The notes under the pieces: generated by a model
Seen by the model: only the letters and a program-made list of their open reading frames with translations
The model's database searches: none
Told to the model about the DNA's origin: nothing
In this document: piece after piece, positions 22,786 to 34,733 of the stretch
How positions within the stretch are numbered: the stretch's first letter is position 1
Layout of the letters: each line of letters starts with the position of its first letter
Position numbers and translations under genes: made by a program
NCBI GenBank assembly: GCA_026225945.1
Contig: JAMJFZ010001744.1
Coordinates: forward strand, 16,113 to 80,112
Length of the DNA stretch: 64,000 nt
Reading direction: 5' to 3'
Source: Cricetomys ansorgei
Lineage: Eukaryota; Chordata; Mammalia; Rodentia; Nesomyidae

Positions 22786-22985
22786 ACAACTCTTCTTTCA
22801 ATTCACATACAAGTATCTTCCCAAATAATTATACTACAGTGACCACATGGGCATGGAAAGAGAGGGTCCCCTGTAGCCTAGGGTGGCTAAAAACTCACCA
22901 TTTAGAGGGTGACCATGAATTTCTGCTCTGGCTGCCTCTGCCACTGGAGTGCAGAGATTGTAAGCATGGCCACTGAAATGGAAAG
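22786..22985. repeat. Unnamed repeat, copy 1 of a local pair
   Basis: Shares 'cacatacaagtatcttccca' and a downstream 'tttctgctctggctgcctct' section with 24400-24615. I cannot name the family. Confidence 0.45.
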
Positions 22986-23664
22986 ATCATCTAGGGGAAA
23001 AGATTTTAAAAATTAACCAAATTCAAATTTGCAATGACAATTATACAATTAACTATTATGAAAGGGACCACTGAAAAGCAATGATGTCTATGTTTTAGAA
23101 CTTTCAAATTTCATTCCAGAATTAAGTGAGTTGTATCAAACTCTACTAGATTAAAATATTCAAGAAAAATAATGATCACAACACATTGAAAATGCCAGCA
23201 GCTCTTTACAGGCTAATTCCGACATCTACACAAATCCCACAAGCGTATTTTATGGAGAATCAAAGCAAAGAGATGAAACTCCCCTAAGTCATAGAACAAA
23301 CATGACTTTATACACTTAGGCATTTTACCCACTTATGAACTCCAACCAAAACCAAACTAAGCGCATGAGAAGGTGTGGCAGAGGAGGCAGGACAAACCGA
23401 TGTGGGGCTGGGTTGAGCTCCATGACAGAGTATTGCTTAGCACGCTTAGGAAACTTTGGTTCTATCGAGAGTACCATAATAAAAAGTAAGATGTAACAAA
23501 TATTTAAATTAAGGAATCTCTTGAGAATCACTTGAAGACCTCAACAAAAGATCTTCTACACTTCAAATAAATAATTAAAATAATTCAACTTCAGTGAAGC
23601 CTGATCTCTTCAAAATATTGTTGATATGAAACTGATAATCTGATAATCTTAAGGAAACAAACAA

Positions 23665-23785
23665 AAGCCAGGCATGATGGGATCCTATAATCTCAGCATC
23701 GAGGAGGCAGATGCAAGCAGATGGTCTGTGGCTGCCTAGCTACCCAGCATAGCCAGTGGCAGAATCGGTCTCAAAGGGTGAGGTG
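23665..23785 (+). repeat. B1 SINE fragment
   Basis: 'aagccaggcatgatgggatc' and 'atctcagcatcgaggaggca' begin a diverged B1. The 3' half is poor. Confidence 0.6.
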
Positions 23786-23924
23786 GGTGCACCAGAGAGG
23801 AGTGACAGTAGAGGTTCATCTCTTGCCTCCATACACACACCCACCACATAAACACATGAACATGCAAAAACAATCTATACAAAAAAATCAGTAGGAGTTT
23901 TAATTTACAAATTGCCATCTTAGT

Positions 23925-24115
23925 GTGTTTGTGTGTGCGTGCGAGTGTGTGCATGTGTGTAAGAAAGAGAAAGAGAGAGAGTGTGTGTGTGTGAGAGAGA
24001 AAGTGTGTGTGTGTCTGCATGTGAGAGAGAGTGAGAGAAAGAGTGTGTGTGTCTGTGTGAGTGTGTGTGTGTGAGAGAGAGACAGACAGACAGAGTTTGT
24101 GTGTGTGTGTGATGT
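23925..24115. repeat. (GT)n/(GA)n compound microsatellite
   Basis: Alternating GT and GA blocks over about 190 bp. Reverse-frame ORFs here are only HTHT/SLSL repeats. Confidence 0.92.
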
Positions 24116-24181
24116 GTTGGAGAGTGTTTGTTTTGTTTCTGATTTTATGAGCAGTTTCTGATAGGTTGAAAAACAGACTAA

Positions 24182-24390
24182 GGGGCTGGAGAGATGGCTC
24201 AGTGACTAAGAGCACTTGCTGTTCTTGCAGAGGACCTGAGTTCAGTACCCAGCACCCACAGTGAGTGGTTCACAACCTTCATAACTCCAGCATCAAGGGA
24301 TCTGATGCCTTCCTCTGGCCTTCATGGGCATTAGTCCACATATAAACAGATACAAACATAAAACAAATAAACAAACCTTTAAAAAAACTA
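24182..24390 (+). repeat. B2 SINE, full length
   Basis: 'ggggctggagagatggctca' head, 'cttgcagaggacctgagttc' body, 'gatctgatgccttcctctgg' and an A-rich tail. Confidence 0.93.
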
Positions 24391-24399
24391 AAATATTAT

Positions 24400-24615
24400 T
24401 CTTTTGGTTCACATACAGTTACCTTCCCAACCAATTGTACTGTAGTGACTACAAGGCTTTATTCAAAAAATATATTTTTATATGAGACAGAGCATTACAC
24501 AGTATAGCTGGTGCACACTCACTATATAGTGGAGAAGGACCATGGATTTCTGGTCTTCCTGCCTCTGCCACCTGAATGTGCAATAATAATTGGCTACAAC
24601 TGTAACCAGTGAAGA
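24400..24615. repeat. Unnamed repeat, copy 2 of a local pair
   Basis: Related to 22786-22985 ('cacatacagttaccttccca', 'tgtactgtagtgactac'). Confidence 0.45.
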
Positions 24616-25261
24616 CCTTTTGCTCTAAAGTATGAATCAGCACTCTGTCCCTGGTTCAATTTTCACGCTTGCCCATCATCATCCACTCCACAGAAGTATC
24701 AATAGCACCACCCCTGTTAGGCATTACAGATTATTATTCAAGACTGAGGTTTCTATCTTCAAGAATTACATATTTAACAAACACATGAACATTTATTAGA
24801 TGCTAAGCACTCTTTGACAATGAGACCACAGTATCAAAAAAACAGACCCATTCCCTCCTAGCCTCACAGTCTAGAGATTTAGTCTCCTTTTTTACCTGTA
24901 AAATGCACAGTATTTTAGGCCTTACAGCCTTTGTAACAACTACTTACGTAACTACTTTCTACGATTGTAGAAAAACAGTGACAGGTAATAAGTCAATTAG
25001 TAGCCTATGTTCAATAAAGCTTTATTCACCGCACAACTCCTGGCAGACATAACAACTAGTCTGACAGGAAGAGGCAGAAAATAAATAGAAGACATAACAA
25101 AGTATACACACTATTAAATAGTGAATAATTCTATGGAAAAACAAAAGACCCCATTAACTTGTTTAAGGTTTAGAGCATACTGTACTAGTAAGGCAAGGTG
25201 AGTCTCACTGTGAAAGACGACTACCTGAAACAGGAACAAAAGTGCTCCAAGAACAGAGTGA

Positions 25262-25572
25262 GAAAGCAGGGTGACTGTGCATGGCAGCTCCCACCTCTAA
25301 TCCCAACATAGGAGGCTAAGGTAGGAGAAATGCTAAAGTTCAGACCACCAGCCTGGTAAGTAAGTTCTAGGTCAACTTCAGCTGAGTGTGAGCCTGTCTA
25401 AAACAAAACCAAAGGTGGGGGATGGCTTGGCATTTAAGAGTGAGTGCTGCTCTTGCAGAGGACCTGAATTTGTTCCAGGTACCCATATCTAATGGCTCAC
25501 AGCCACCTGAAACTCCAGCTTCTGGAGAGTCAAGGCCCTCTTCTGGCCTCCACAGGAACCTGCACTCATGTG

Positions 25573-25625
<53 letters not shown>

Positions 25626-25800
25626 TTAATTGATTAAATAAGTAGCAAAATAAAATAAAGGCTAGGGAGAAGGCTCAGCAGTTAAAGAGTGCTTCCTGCA
25701 CAATCATGAGAACTGGAGTCCAGAACCCAGCACACACATAACAAGCCTGGTGTGTCATGTGCACACACGTGTGTGTTCATGTTGTTCATGTATGCACACA
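25262..25800 (+). repeat. SINE cluster: B1, B2 with (CA)n, B2-like
   Basis: B1 at about 25262-25400 ('cagctcccacctctaatccc'). B2 from about 25415 ('ggatggcttggcatttaaga') ends in about 23 CA units (25577-25623). A second B2-like unit starts near 25660 ('ggctagggagaaggctcagc'). Confidence 0.8.
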
Positions 25801-26149
25801 CACACAACAAATTCAGTATTATTTGATTTCTAAGTATAGTAAGGAAACATTACAGTTTTTAAGTAGAATTTGACTTTATTTGTGATTTAAACAAGAGCTA
25901 ACCTTTTTTATAGTATTCTATTTACAATAAAGCCATATGGAGAAATAGAGAAAATAGTTAAAAGTTAAAATGAGAAATTAACTAGGTAATTAACTTGCAT
26001 AATTCAAAATAAAATCAACTGGAATTTCTTTGGTGTTTTGCTTTGTTCTGTTTTTTAAGACAGTATCTTGAGATATATATTTCTGTCTCAGCCTCCTGTG
26101 TGCTGTGATACGGTATAGTAACTTTCTTCAAATTGAAAAAAATCCTTCC

Positions 26150-26560
26150 TTGAGTAACCAGAGACTCAAGATATTAAACTAATGAGTCTAGGAACCTGAC
26201 TTAGATTTACCAGGCCCCTCTCCTAAGTCATAGGAACAGCAAACAATTGCACCAGCTCAGTATCTGGAAGAGACTCTGATCTATTGAGAGGCCTGCAAGT
26301 CCTGCAGAGATCGCTAGGGCTCCAGCCTCCACAAGCCATCATTTGGGCTAAGGTGGCTATTTCTGTGAGGCAGCTAACTTGAGTTGTCCCTGCTCCTGTG
26401 AGTAACCTCTCACCCACACTCTTGTGAGTAATTATAATAAACTAACTGGTTTTCTGAGTTGGGCTCTGGTGGTCTATCCTTGGTTCCTATTAGGATGAAG
26501 AGACCTCTGTGCCTCTCAGGAAACATGAGACTACAGGTACATACCACCAGACTCCCTTCT
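26150..26560 (+). repeat. Possible old LTR fragment
   Basis: An AATAAA-type signal ('ataataaactaactggtttt') precedes 'gggctctggtggtctatcct', as in some rodent LTR ends. Boundaries and family are uncertain. Confidence 0.3.
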
Positions 26561-26792
26561 AAGTCTCTCTGTTACACAATAAGTATTTACTCGCTGGATA
26601 ACACCAAACCATGAAAAATTAGAAACTGACATATTTTATTCACAAATAAAATCACTTTGGTTTTCTTCATACATCCAAATTACATTCATATTAAACTTTG
26701 ACTGGGCTGGAACTTACAAAGTTGCTTTCTTTGAAAAATAGTACAAATCCTCTACTAGTAATTTTGTCCTAAAAGAAAAAGTCTATACTTAC

Positions 26793-26934
26793 AGCAACAA
26801 CTTCAGCCACCCCAGTCAGGACAGCTGGCCTAAGAGAATGCACTAGAATCTTACTCTCAAGTGAAACCAGCAGCAGCAATGTTGCACACTTCGCAGGACC
26901 CAAATTCATCAGCAAGGAACTAAAGTTGGCTCCA
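26793..26934 (-). pseudogene. DENND4C-like exon, cDENN region
   Basis: A 142-nt block (one base plus 47 codons), open on the minus strand, with acceptor TTCTATTCTCCAG and donor GTAAGT (26787-26792). It contains [16 protein letters not shown] and [11 protein letters not shown], the core of the cDENN domain of DENND4 proteins. Around GVAEVVA it seems one residue shorter than I recall for DENND4C, and GPAK replaces GPEN. Splice signals are intact here. It is the most upstream block recognised, and exons for MABP and uDENN were not found in 27-53 kb. Confidence 0.75.
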
Positions 26935-28017
26935 CTGGAGAATAGAAGAAGAAAGTGTGAACTATTTTGCTAAAACATACCAAGATTGACTTATTAAACA
27001 GGTTAAGAATCTAATGTTAATTTCAATTTGTAACTTAGCAATCAGAAGTAGAATGTAGCTAATTTAACCAGGTCGTCTATGGTGTAATTCAAATGAACAT
27101 TATTAAGAAAGATTTTCCGGAGCTCAAACATTGAGCTGAGTTCAAAGGAACAGAGGCAGGGATGCGATGGGGCTGGAGACAGCATACACAAAAGCTCTGA
27201 AGCAAGAGAAAGCTAATGTCATAACCCAAGAACTACAGAGTAAGGGAGCATGTGAAAATACCAAGAGAGGAGGCTAAGGAGGAACGACTTGTTTACCTGT
27301 ACTCCTAAGAGCAAGCACTGGTTGCAGGGTAGATAAAGAACGGAAGGAATAAAAGGATCAACTATGAGGCTAATGATGAAATAGTCTAATAGTAGTCTGG
27401 ATCAGAGATGCAGATGAAAAGAAGCAAAGAAGTATATAGTAGGAGGTTAACATCTGCTCACCATGAACATTTACTTACAAACTGAATATGGGAAGAAAGG
27501 ATGCAAGGGAAGCACTCCCGGTATCCGATCTTACACTTCGGGTTTTGTGGAGTGTGTGTACATGCACCTGTGTGCGTGCAGTATGTGTGCATGCATGTGG
27601 GAGTCAGAAGATAGCCTCAGGTGTTGGTCCTCAGCACCTTCCATCTTTCGTTTGCTAAAGAGCCCATCCTTGGCCTAGAATATCAGTAAGTGGGCTACCG
27701 GGCTGACCAGTGAACTTCCAGGATGTACCTGTCTCGGTTTGCTGTCTGGCCACTACTGGGATTACAGGCATGTACCAACCATGCATGCTTTCTACATGGG
27801 TGCTGTGGACCAAAACTCCGATCCTTACACTTGCAGGACAAGTGCTTCCCCCACTGGATCATCTCCCCAGCCTCACAATTCTCTCAAGTGCCACCAACCC
27901 AAACTAGCCACACTACTCACCCAGGTTATCAAGGATGGCAACACTAAGGGAAACCAGACCCTCACCCAGTCTGTCATCCTGTCTCTCAGCTATTCTAACA
28001 GCTTTTCTTATTTTCCT

Positions 28018-28205
28018 TATTGGAGACTGAACACAGGGATTGTGTAAGCTAAGCAAGTGCTCTACCACTGAGCTACTGTATGTACCCAGAGCTTTTTATT
28101 TTAAGATAGGGTCTCACTAAGTTGCCCAGACTGGCCTTAAAGTTGCAATCCTCCTGCCTCAGTCTTCTAGGATGCTAGAGAAGCTTGTGCCATCATGCCT
28201 AGCTC
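28018..28205 (-). repeat. ID/B4 and B1 pieces, reverse
   Basis: 'gagactgaacacagggattg' and 'gtgctctaccactgagctac', then B1 text 'agatagggtctcactaagtt'. Confidence 0.65.
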
Positions 28206-28854
28206 AGTAAAGTATTAAAGAATTCTGTTCCAAGCAATAAATATACCATTTTAAATACTATTAAATGGGATAGACTGTGGATTATATGGCCAAACATACA
28301 TAACGTCCTGGGCTCTATCCACAAAATAAACAAACAAGCAAGCAAATAAATGCTTTTTTTTCCAACAGAGCAAACTTTAAAAGCTAAGTGAGCATAGCAA
28401 TTACTTGCTGTGGCTCAGTGCTATATTATCTATGCCAAATATGCATAGATCTTAGATATGAACCATTGAATGAAGGGAAGAGAAGAAAAATAGTTTCATC
28501 ATAACAGGGAGCTATATAAATTTTATAATAAAATTATTTTTAGTAAAACCTTTTGGGTAAATATATGATTCTCCGATACATGAGTCAAATGTTCCATCCT
28601 TACTTTTTCTGATGCTTAAAAATATTACAGCTTCTGAAAGATTAGCAGTTTTCCCTCATGTTGCATTTGTATTATGTTGTTTAAAACATCATTGTTTAAA
28701 TGAAACCATTGATAGACCAACCCTGCCAGAGGTTAAGTTATAGTTATAGTATAATTACAGGAGATAGTAAGTGGTATTATGTGAGAAAGGGGAAGAACTT
28801 AAGACTGAGCCAAATATTGTAAGTATTAAATTTACTCATTTACTGTATTTATTT

Positions 28855-29080
28855 GGTGGTACTAAGCACTGAACTGAGGAAACTCATGCAGTCTATACCA
28901 CTGAGATATACCATTAGCCCTCGCTATACTGGTTTTCTTTCATTTTGAGGCAGGGTCTCACTAAGTTTCCCAAACAGACTTTGAATTTCCTCTGCAGTCC
29001 AGACAGTTTTTGAACTTGTAATCCCACTGCTTCTGCTTTTGAGTAGCTGTGATTACAGGCTTGTAACACCAAGCATAGAT
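28855..29080 (-). repeat. ID/B4 fragment and B1 SINE, reverse
   Basis: 'taccactgagatataccatt' then 'aggcagggtctcactaagtt' to 'cttgtaacaccaagc'. Confidence 0.6.
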
Positions 29081-31364
29081 ATACATATTCAATTTACTAA
29101 TATATATTATTTTTTATGTATTTCATTCACTTTTTACAACAAAGAGATAAGTAAGACACTTAAATAATAAAACAGTTTTTGATAAAATGAGGAACTCATA
29201 ATATAGAAATAGACAAATTCTACAAGCTTCAAAGATTTTCATGTGTAAGGCATAGAGAATTGTAGAACTAAAAAACCACAGAGGAAACAGTGAAAGGACA
29301 ATAAAATTCCAAAACTAAATCTACAACAAACATGGTAATTAGCTATGTGGTGCCATGAAGCTGTGGAGTTAAGGAATTCTTTATTAATATTAATATAGTA
29401 ATCACACTACAAAGACAAGAGATGGAACATTTTGCATATAGATAAATTTACAGACAAAGAAAAAGGAAGAAGAGTTGGGATATGAGACTTGCCTGCTTCT
29501 TACATTATTTCTACTTCAGAGAAATAAAAAACAAAATTTTTCCAGAATTTGCATTCCCTTTTTGATTATCTTTAACTCACTCCATGAATGTTACAATCTT
29601 CTTTTTTCTATCTCTGAAGCAGCGTAATTAAGCTCATCTCAAACCTTAACTGACTACCCCATAAGGTAAGAAAGACCAACCACCCAGATGCTGTTAGAGA
29701 GTAGCCAAACATCTGTAAGATTTTCAGTGCTCAACTTAGCTAAGAGTCTTATCTTATCTGGCTTTCCTTATCCTGGGCTACCAGTCAAAGGGCTTGCTGT
29801 CTCCTGCCTAGTACTAACTCACAGCACCCATGGCAACAGGTCCTGCTGTGTTTTTAGAAAAGGCTGCATTGCTTGTCAACAGTAATCGTTGATTTCTCTA
29901 TGAGTTATCTTTTTTAAAGGAATTTACATGGTAAATATTGGTCATTATCAACCAAAGGACTGAATATCTTCTGGCCATGTAAGCAAAAGTTCTATGCAGA
30001 AGACCCACATGAAGTGAAGATCTGCCAGTCCCACCCACCAACAAAGCCACAACCTAATCTCTAAGAGACTGCCAGGAACTCTGTGGTCCATGAAAAGCCC
30101 TCAAGTAAGTAGCCTGTTCCCCTGTGTCCTTGCTTGGAACTTAATCTTCCAACTTTCAGGGTACAACAAGATGTCTATCTGATTCTCAAAGGACTTGACA
30201 CTGGAGAAATGTACTTTGTTATCTTAGACTTCTACCCTTTACAAAAATGCTTTCAGCATTTCCAGAATTGTGCAATAGTTTATCCAGTGCTCGTGGAAAT
30301 AGCTTAAAAAATTATATCATTCATTTTAAAAAAGGGCAAAGTGTGGTGGCAGTTTTATAAAGAATCTTTATGATATCTATATCTTTGTAGACAGATTAAG
30401 ACAAACTAATTTTAAGTAATATGAAAAGTAATATATTACCAATTCTGAAATTATCTATATTGAAAAATATTGTTTTAAATCCCTAAATCATTAAGAGCAG
30501 TAGAAGTTGCCCTCCTATTTGGCTCAACAATTCTATGTAATCACAGAGGCAAAACTTTTCTATTCCTGTATAATTGTATATGTGGGTGGTGATGGCTAGT
30601 TCTTATAAGTTGTTTGAGCACTTGAATATCACAAATTACAAAATGCCACTGGAAGAATACAGTGTTCACCAAAAACATGTTCCCAAGTGTAAGATTATCT
30701 GATTCCCAGAAAAAGAGCCCATTACAGTAACATTAAGTTTACAATTGTCAAAAGAGAAGCCAAGATACACTCAAGCAAGCTTTTGCTGAAAAGCTAATGG
30801 GCTCATCTTTAAAACTTTATTATGTTATGAAAGCAGGGTGCTTTCAGAGCCTAGAATATAAAAACTGATCACTGGTAAGTTAATACTAAATTGATTTTGT
30901 AAATGTTGATATGAGACAAAATTCATTATCTACCTCACTCAGATTTGTAAGTTCTGTTGATTTTAAGGTCACTTTACTGACCAATGAAGACATTACACAC
31001 ATCTATATTGGAAGAACCTTACTCTTCAACAAATCATGTAAATTCTATTTGTCACGTTTTGAATTCTACAACACTTTAGGGTTTTGAAACAAGCCAGTGA
31101 CATCTCAGATCTACAATAAAGTAATGTATATTAAACAGTATCCCATAGCAAATCCAGAAAGTAAATCCAGACTTTAAACAGATATAATTACTTAAAAAAA
31201 TAAACCGCAAACAATTTCAAATTTTAGGGGAAATTTCAAGAAGGGAGGAAATGCTGGGACATATTAGAAATTGTAAATAAGTTATCTAAGGTTTGGTAAA
31301 GTAGAACTTATTACAGGAAACAAGAGCTTTGCAGAGTTCAAAGAGAATGTGTGCAGAGAAAGAG

Positions 31365-31540
31365 GGAGGGGGAGGGAGAGGGGAAGGAGGAGAAGGGGAG
31401 AGAGGAGGTGGTGAGAGGGAGGAGGAAAGGAGAAAAAGGGAGGGAGGCAGGGAGGAAGGGAGGGAGAGAGGGAGAGAGGGAGAGAGGGAGAGAGAGAGAG
31501 GAGAGAGAGGGAGAGTGGGAGAGAGAGAGAGAGAATACAT
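31365..31540. repeat. (GGGA)n/(GA)n purine tract
   Basis: About 175 bp of almost pure purine. ORFs on both strands here are GERE or SLSP low-complexity artefacts. Confidence 0.95.
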
Positions 31541-33782
31541 GTTTATAAAATCCAGAGAAGGATATTGGGCTTATCCCCCTAAGATTCTCTGCCTTCTCAT
31601 TTGAGACAAGGTCCCTCAATGAACCTGGAGCTCGTCATTTTTCAAATGCCCAGCAGCCATTAAGCCACAGCAATTAACCTCTTCTGCACCTGACATAGTC
31701 CTGGGGTTATGGGTGCACACATCCAGCCACACACAGCTTTTTGGTGGATGCTGGTGATCAGAACTTGGGTCCCCAATCTATGTATGAGTGCTCCTTCCAC
31801 TGAGGCATCCCCCTGCTCCAATGACCTTGTAATAAAATTCAAAAGGAATTGTTGAAAATTATATTGTACAACAAGAATCTGGTAAAGTCTCTGCTACATA
31901 AATGAGATGCATGACGTGCATGGGATGCAGAGAAGTTAAAAATAATAACTACCTAACTTGCCATATTGAAATTAGTATAACAGAAGATGAACAGATTGAT
32001 AAAAGGGCCACAGGAATCATTGATAAGGAACCTTCATAGAAGTAATAATACATTTGGGAAAGAGCCAAGGGAACTGGAAATCAAATCAACAAAGAGAGGG
32101 AACCTGCTGTTTTCCTTATCTTGCCTCTGGAAGTTTCCATCCAGCTACAGAGTTGATGTTCTGCAGGCTGCTGGACCATACTCTAAGAGAGTACATGGCC
32201 ACCTTTTCCCAGCCAGCACGAGGAAGAAAAGCACCTTAATCAATGTGACTTTCGTTTCATGATCTGCAGATGGCAAGTTCCTTACTCCCTTTGCACTCAC
32301 ACCCAACTATTGTCAAATCCCATAAAAATAAATCTTAGAAAAAGTCAAATGCAATGGATTTGCATTTGCAATTTGACTTCGGACCATTAGTGGGTGGTGG
32401 ATCACGCCCCAGACCCAGCTGTGCTAATGGAATTGCTCTCCAGTGATGCTGGTGTCCTCATTGTCAAACAATTGTAACCCAGCCTATTACAAATCCTGAT
32501 GACTCCTGCTCACATCTTTCTTCATAGAACCCTCTCTTCTCTTTGCTCCTATGATTTCAAACTCTACCTCCTCATTTTTTTCTCATCCCTTCTCTGATTT
32601 TGTTGTTGGTTTGTTTTGTTTTATGGTGGGGCCGTGGGTGGGTATTTTATCTTTGGGTAATTTAATTGGCTATACGCATTCAAAGAAATCGTTTTCTAAA
32701 TCCCCAGTTCTTTCCTCTCCACTGATTACTTCTGGTTTTCCTTCTCTTTGCTGCTTCACTTCCATCTTATGACTGCTTAGCTCTTGCTGATATTTGAGCA
32801 CCCTCCTCCTTAAATCAAAACCATATCTTCTCTGCCAATAAAATAGCATGTCCTAAGTCCTTTCTATGGCAACCCAATGACTCTTACAATGAATCTTCCC
32901 AAAATCACACGGGACTTATTAAACCATGGCCTGCTGTCCCCAGTCCCTAGGGTTAGCCATTCAATTGCATTTCTAATCACTTCCCAGTTGAATACAATGT
33001 TGCTCAGACCAATTTGCACCCAGCAGTTACTACCATATACCATGGTCATTAGTTATCATTTCTAGCTCATCAAACCTTAGCTGAGACTCTCAGCAACTCA
33101 GAAATAGACTCCTGACTGGTTCTACTGTCCTGTCCCTATCAATCCTAGATTCCTTTAGCCAGGCCACTTAGTTACTTGCTAAAAACTTGCTTTCTGATAA
33201 GTTAATTTCTCACAAGGCTCATAAGGTGATTAGATTATGAGGCTGCCAACTTCATCAAAGGATGGATTAATGAGCTCCTAACTTCAGGAAGCTGAGTCTG
33301 GTAGGAGGAAGTACGACACCAACTGTGTGTTTCTGAAGACAATCTCAAATCCCCACCTGAGCTGTTTAGTAGGCTTTGTGTCCTGCCCACCATGAGATGA
33401 GCCACTTTGCTCCACTGCACACTGTTCCTTTGTGATGCTATATCTCACCAAGCCTGGGCCTAGAAGCAACACAGCCAAATGACTATGGACTGAAGCCTGA
33501 AACCACAAGCCCACATAAGCCTATCCTCCTTTAAATTGTGACTAATACTCTATTACCCATTTGGGTTACTGCAGAGAGGCACTGTGAGGATTAAGTAAGA
33601 TACAACCAACCTGTGTTCTTGAAACTTGCCATAAACAAAGTCTCTGATAACCCTCAATTAATCAATGCTGAACCACTGCTCCTGAGGAAAATACAATGTC
33701 GGATTCCTGCAAGCTTCAGGTCACATTTTGTCACATGTTCCATGTGACATGTTTGTTGTTGTTGTTGTTTGTGCTTTGAACA

Positions 33783-33788
33783 TGTGTT
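33783..33788. repeat. TGTGTT target-site duplication, left copy
   Basis: Directly precedes the LTR and is repeated at 39022-39027. Six bases fit a class II (betaretrovirus-like) integration. Confidence 0.88.
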
Positions 33789-34262
33789 TGTTGTGGGAGA
33801 TTTTAGTTATGGATAATGTTCCAGTAAGCTGTCCTTGAAGCAAGTAAAGGATTCACTGCCTACCAGTAAACAAAGGAGTGGCTATAGGGCTCTCCACAAG
33901 AATGGGACATTCCTTAGCCTTAAGGCAGATGAAGGTTAGGCTCCATTGATTTGTATATTGGAAGGCTGGTTGGAGACAGAGAGGATTTGGAATAAAAAAG
34001 AACTAGGGCAAGGGCATAGGGGGACAGAGAAAGAGGAGAGAGAGGAGAGAGACAGACAGCAGAGAACAAGGAAGAAGAAGCTAGCGAGCAGGAGGAGAAC
34101 CAAGAGAATAGCATGCGGTGAGGAAGTGATTGGAGTGAGCTCTCTGCCTAGCTGCCGGGGCTTTAGAATTCCCTGAGATTTGAAATGGTTTGTGATTAAT
34201 AAAGAACATTGGAAATTACAGCGTCTGGACTCTCCGTTAAGCGCCATAATTATATTTTAACA
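33789..34262 (+). repeat. 5' LTR of class II provirus
   Basis: Starts TGTTGTGGGAG and ends TTTTAACA. It contains AATAAA (34198-34203) and a purine-rich GAGA section in the middle. Confidence 0.92.
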
Positions 34263-34264
34263 CT

Positions 34265-34282
34265 TGGCACACCAACGTGTTG
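34265..34282 (+). other. Primer-binding site, degenerate tRNA-Lys type
   Basis: TGGCACACCAACGTGTTG two bases after the LTR. It resembles the Lys1,2 site, with changes in the centre and near the end. Confidence 0.6.
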
Positions 34283-34733
34283 CAAGGACACACGAGAAAA
34301 GAGAAGAAGACAGACGAAAGGACAGACAATGCGGGACATCAGAATCCAGATACAGAGTCTACAAGGAAACAACAGACAACACGGGACAGCGAGGGCCGAG
34401 GCAGAAAAAAGAAGAAAAGAAGAAAGAAGACACAGGAAAGGTAAAGTATGATATAAGATAAATAAATAAAAAAGAGTAAGGCCTCCTATGGAAAGAGGAG
34501 AGCTAAAGATAAAGAGACAGAATTAAAGAAAAATGCACACAGGTGCGGATTAATAAAGTTCCAGGAAAGGAAACACAGATTTATAGACCTTATGTAAGAA
34601 AAGAAGGTAATAAAAAGAATGCTCCTTAGAAAGTGGGAGCCACAGTAAGAAAGATAGAAAAAATAAAAGAAAAATACACAGGAGTCTCCTAAGGAAGGAG
34701 AGGATAAGTAAGAGTGGAAAAGAAAATTTTTCC
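34283..34733 (+). other. Class II provirus 5' leader
   Basis: Purine-rich, about 450 bp, no convincing frame. It would hold the packaging region. Confidence 0.6.

Larger units (their letters stand above)
1737..26934 (-). pseudogene. DENND4C-like unprocessed pseudogene (span of recognised exons)
   Basis: Four minus-strand blocks (26793-26934, 10467-10675, 5362-5494, 1737-1943) translate to successive parts of a DENND4-family protein, in gene order and separated by intron-like DNA. DENND4 proteins are Rab10 guanine-nucleotide exchange factors with MABP, tripartite DENN and PPR-like parts. Motifs such as [14 protein letters not shown] and [12 protein letters not shown] fit DENND4C better than DENND4A as I recall them. 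One block is in three frames with a stop, and another has lost its GT donor, so the copy looks dead. Retained splice acceptors and spacing argue against retrotransposition and for segmental duplication. Exons expected between these blocks were not found. The class I provirus (12859-21840) lies in the gap between the first two. Confidence 0.7.
26935..33782. other. Intergenic or intron-like DNA with old SINEs
   Basis: No gene seen. Contains an old B2/B4-like unit (about 27520-27880), reversed ID/B4 and B1 pieces (28018-28205, 28855-29080), the purine tract at 31365-31540 and another old unit at about 31640-31830. Long AT-rich stretches (28220-28850, 29090-31240, 31850-33780) show nothing I can name. 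Confidence 0.5.

Noticed and set aside
31286..31619. Frames rich in Ser/Pro/Leu or Gly/Glu/Arg
   Set aside because: Low-complexity translation of the purine tract.
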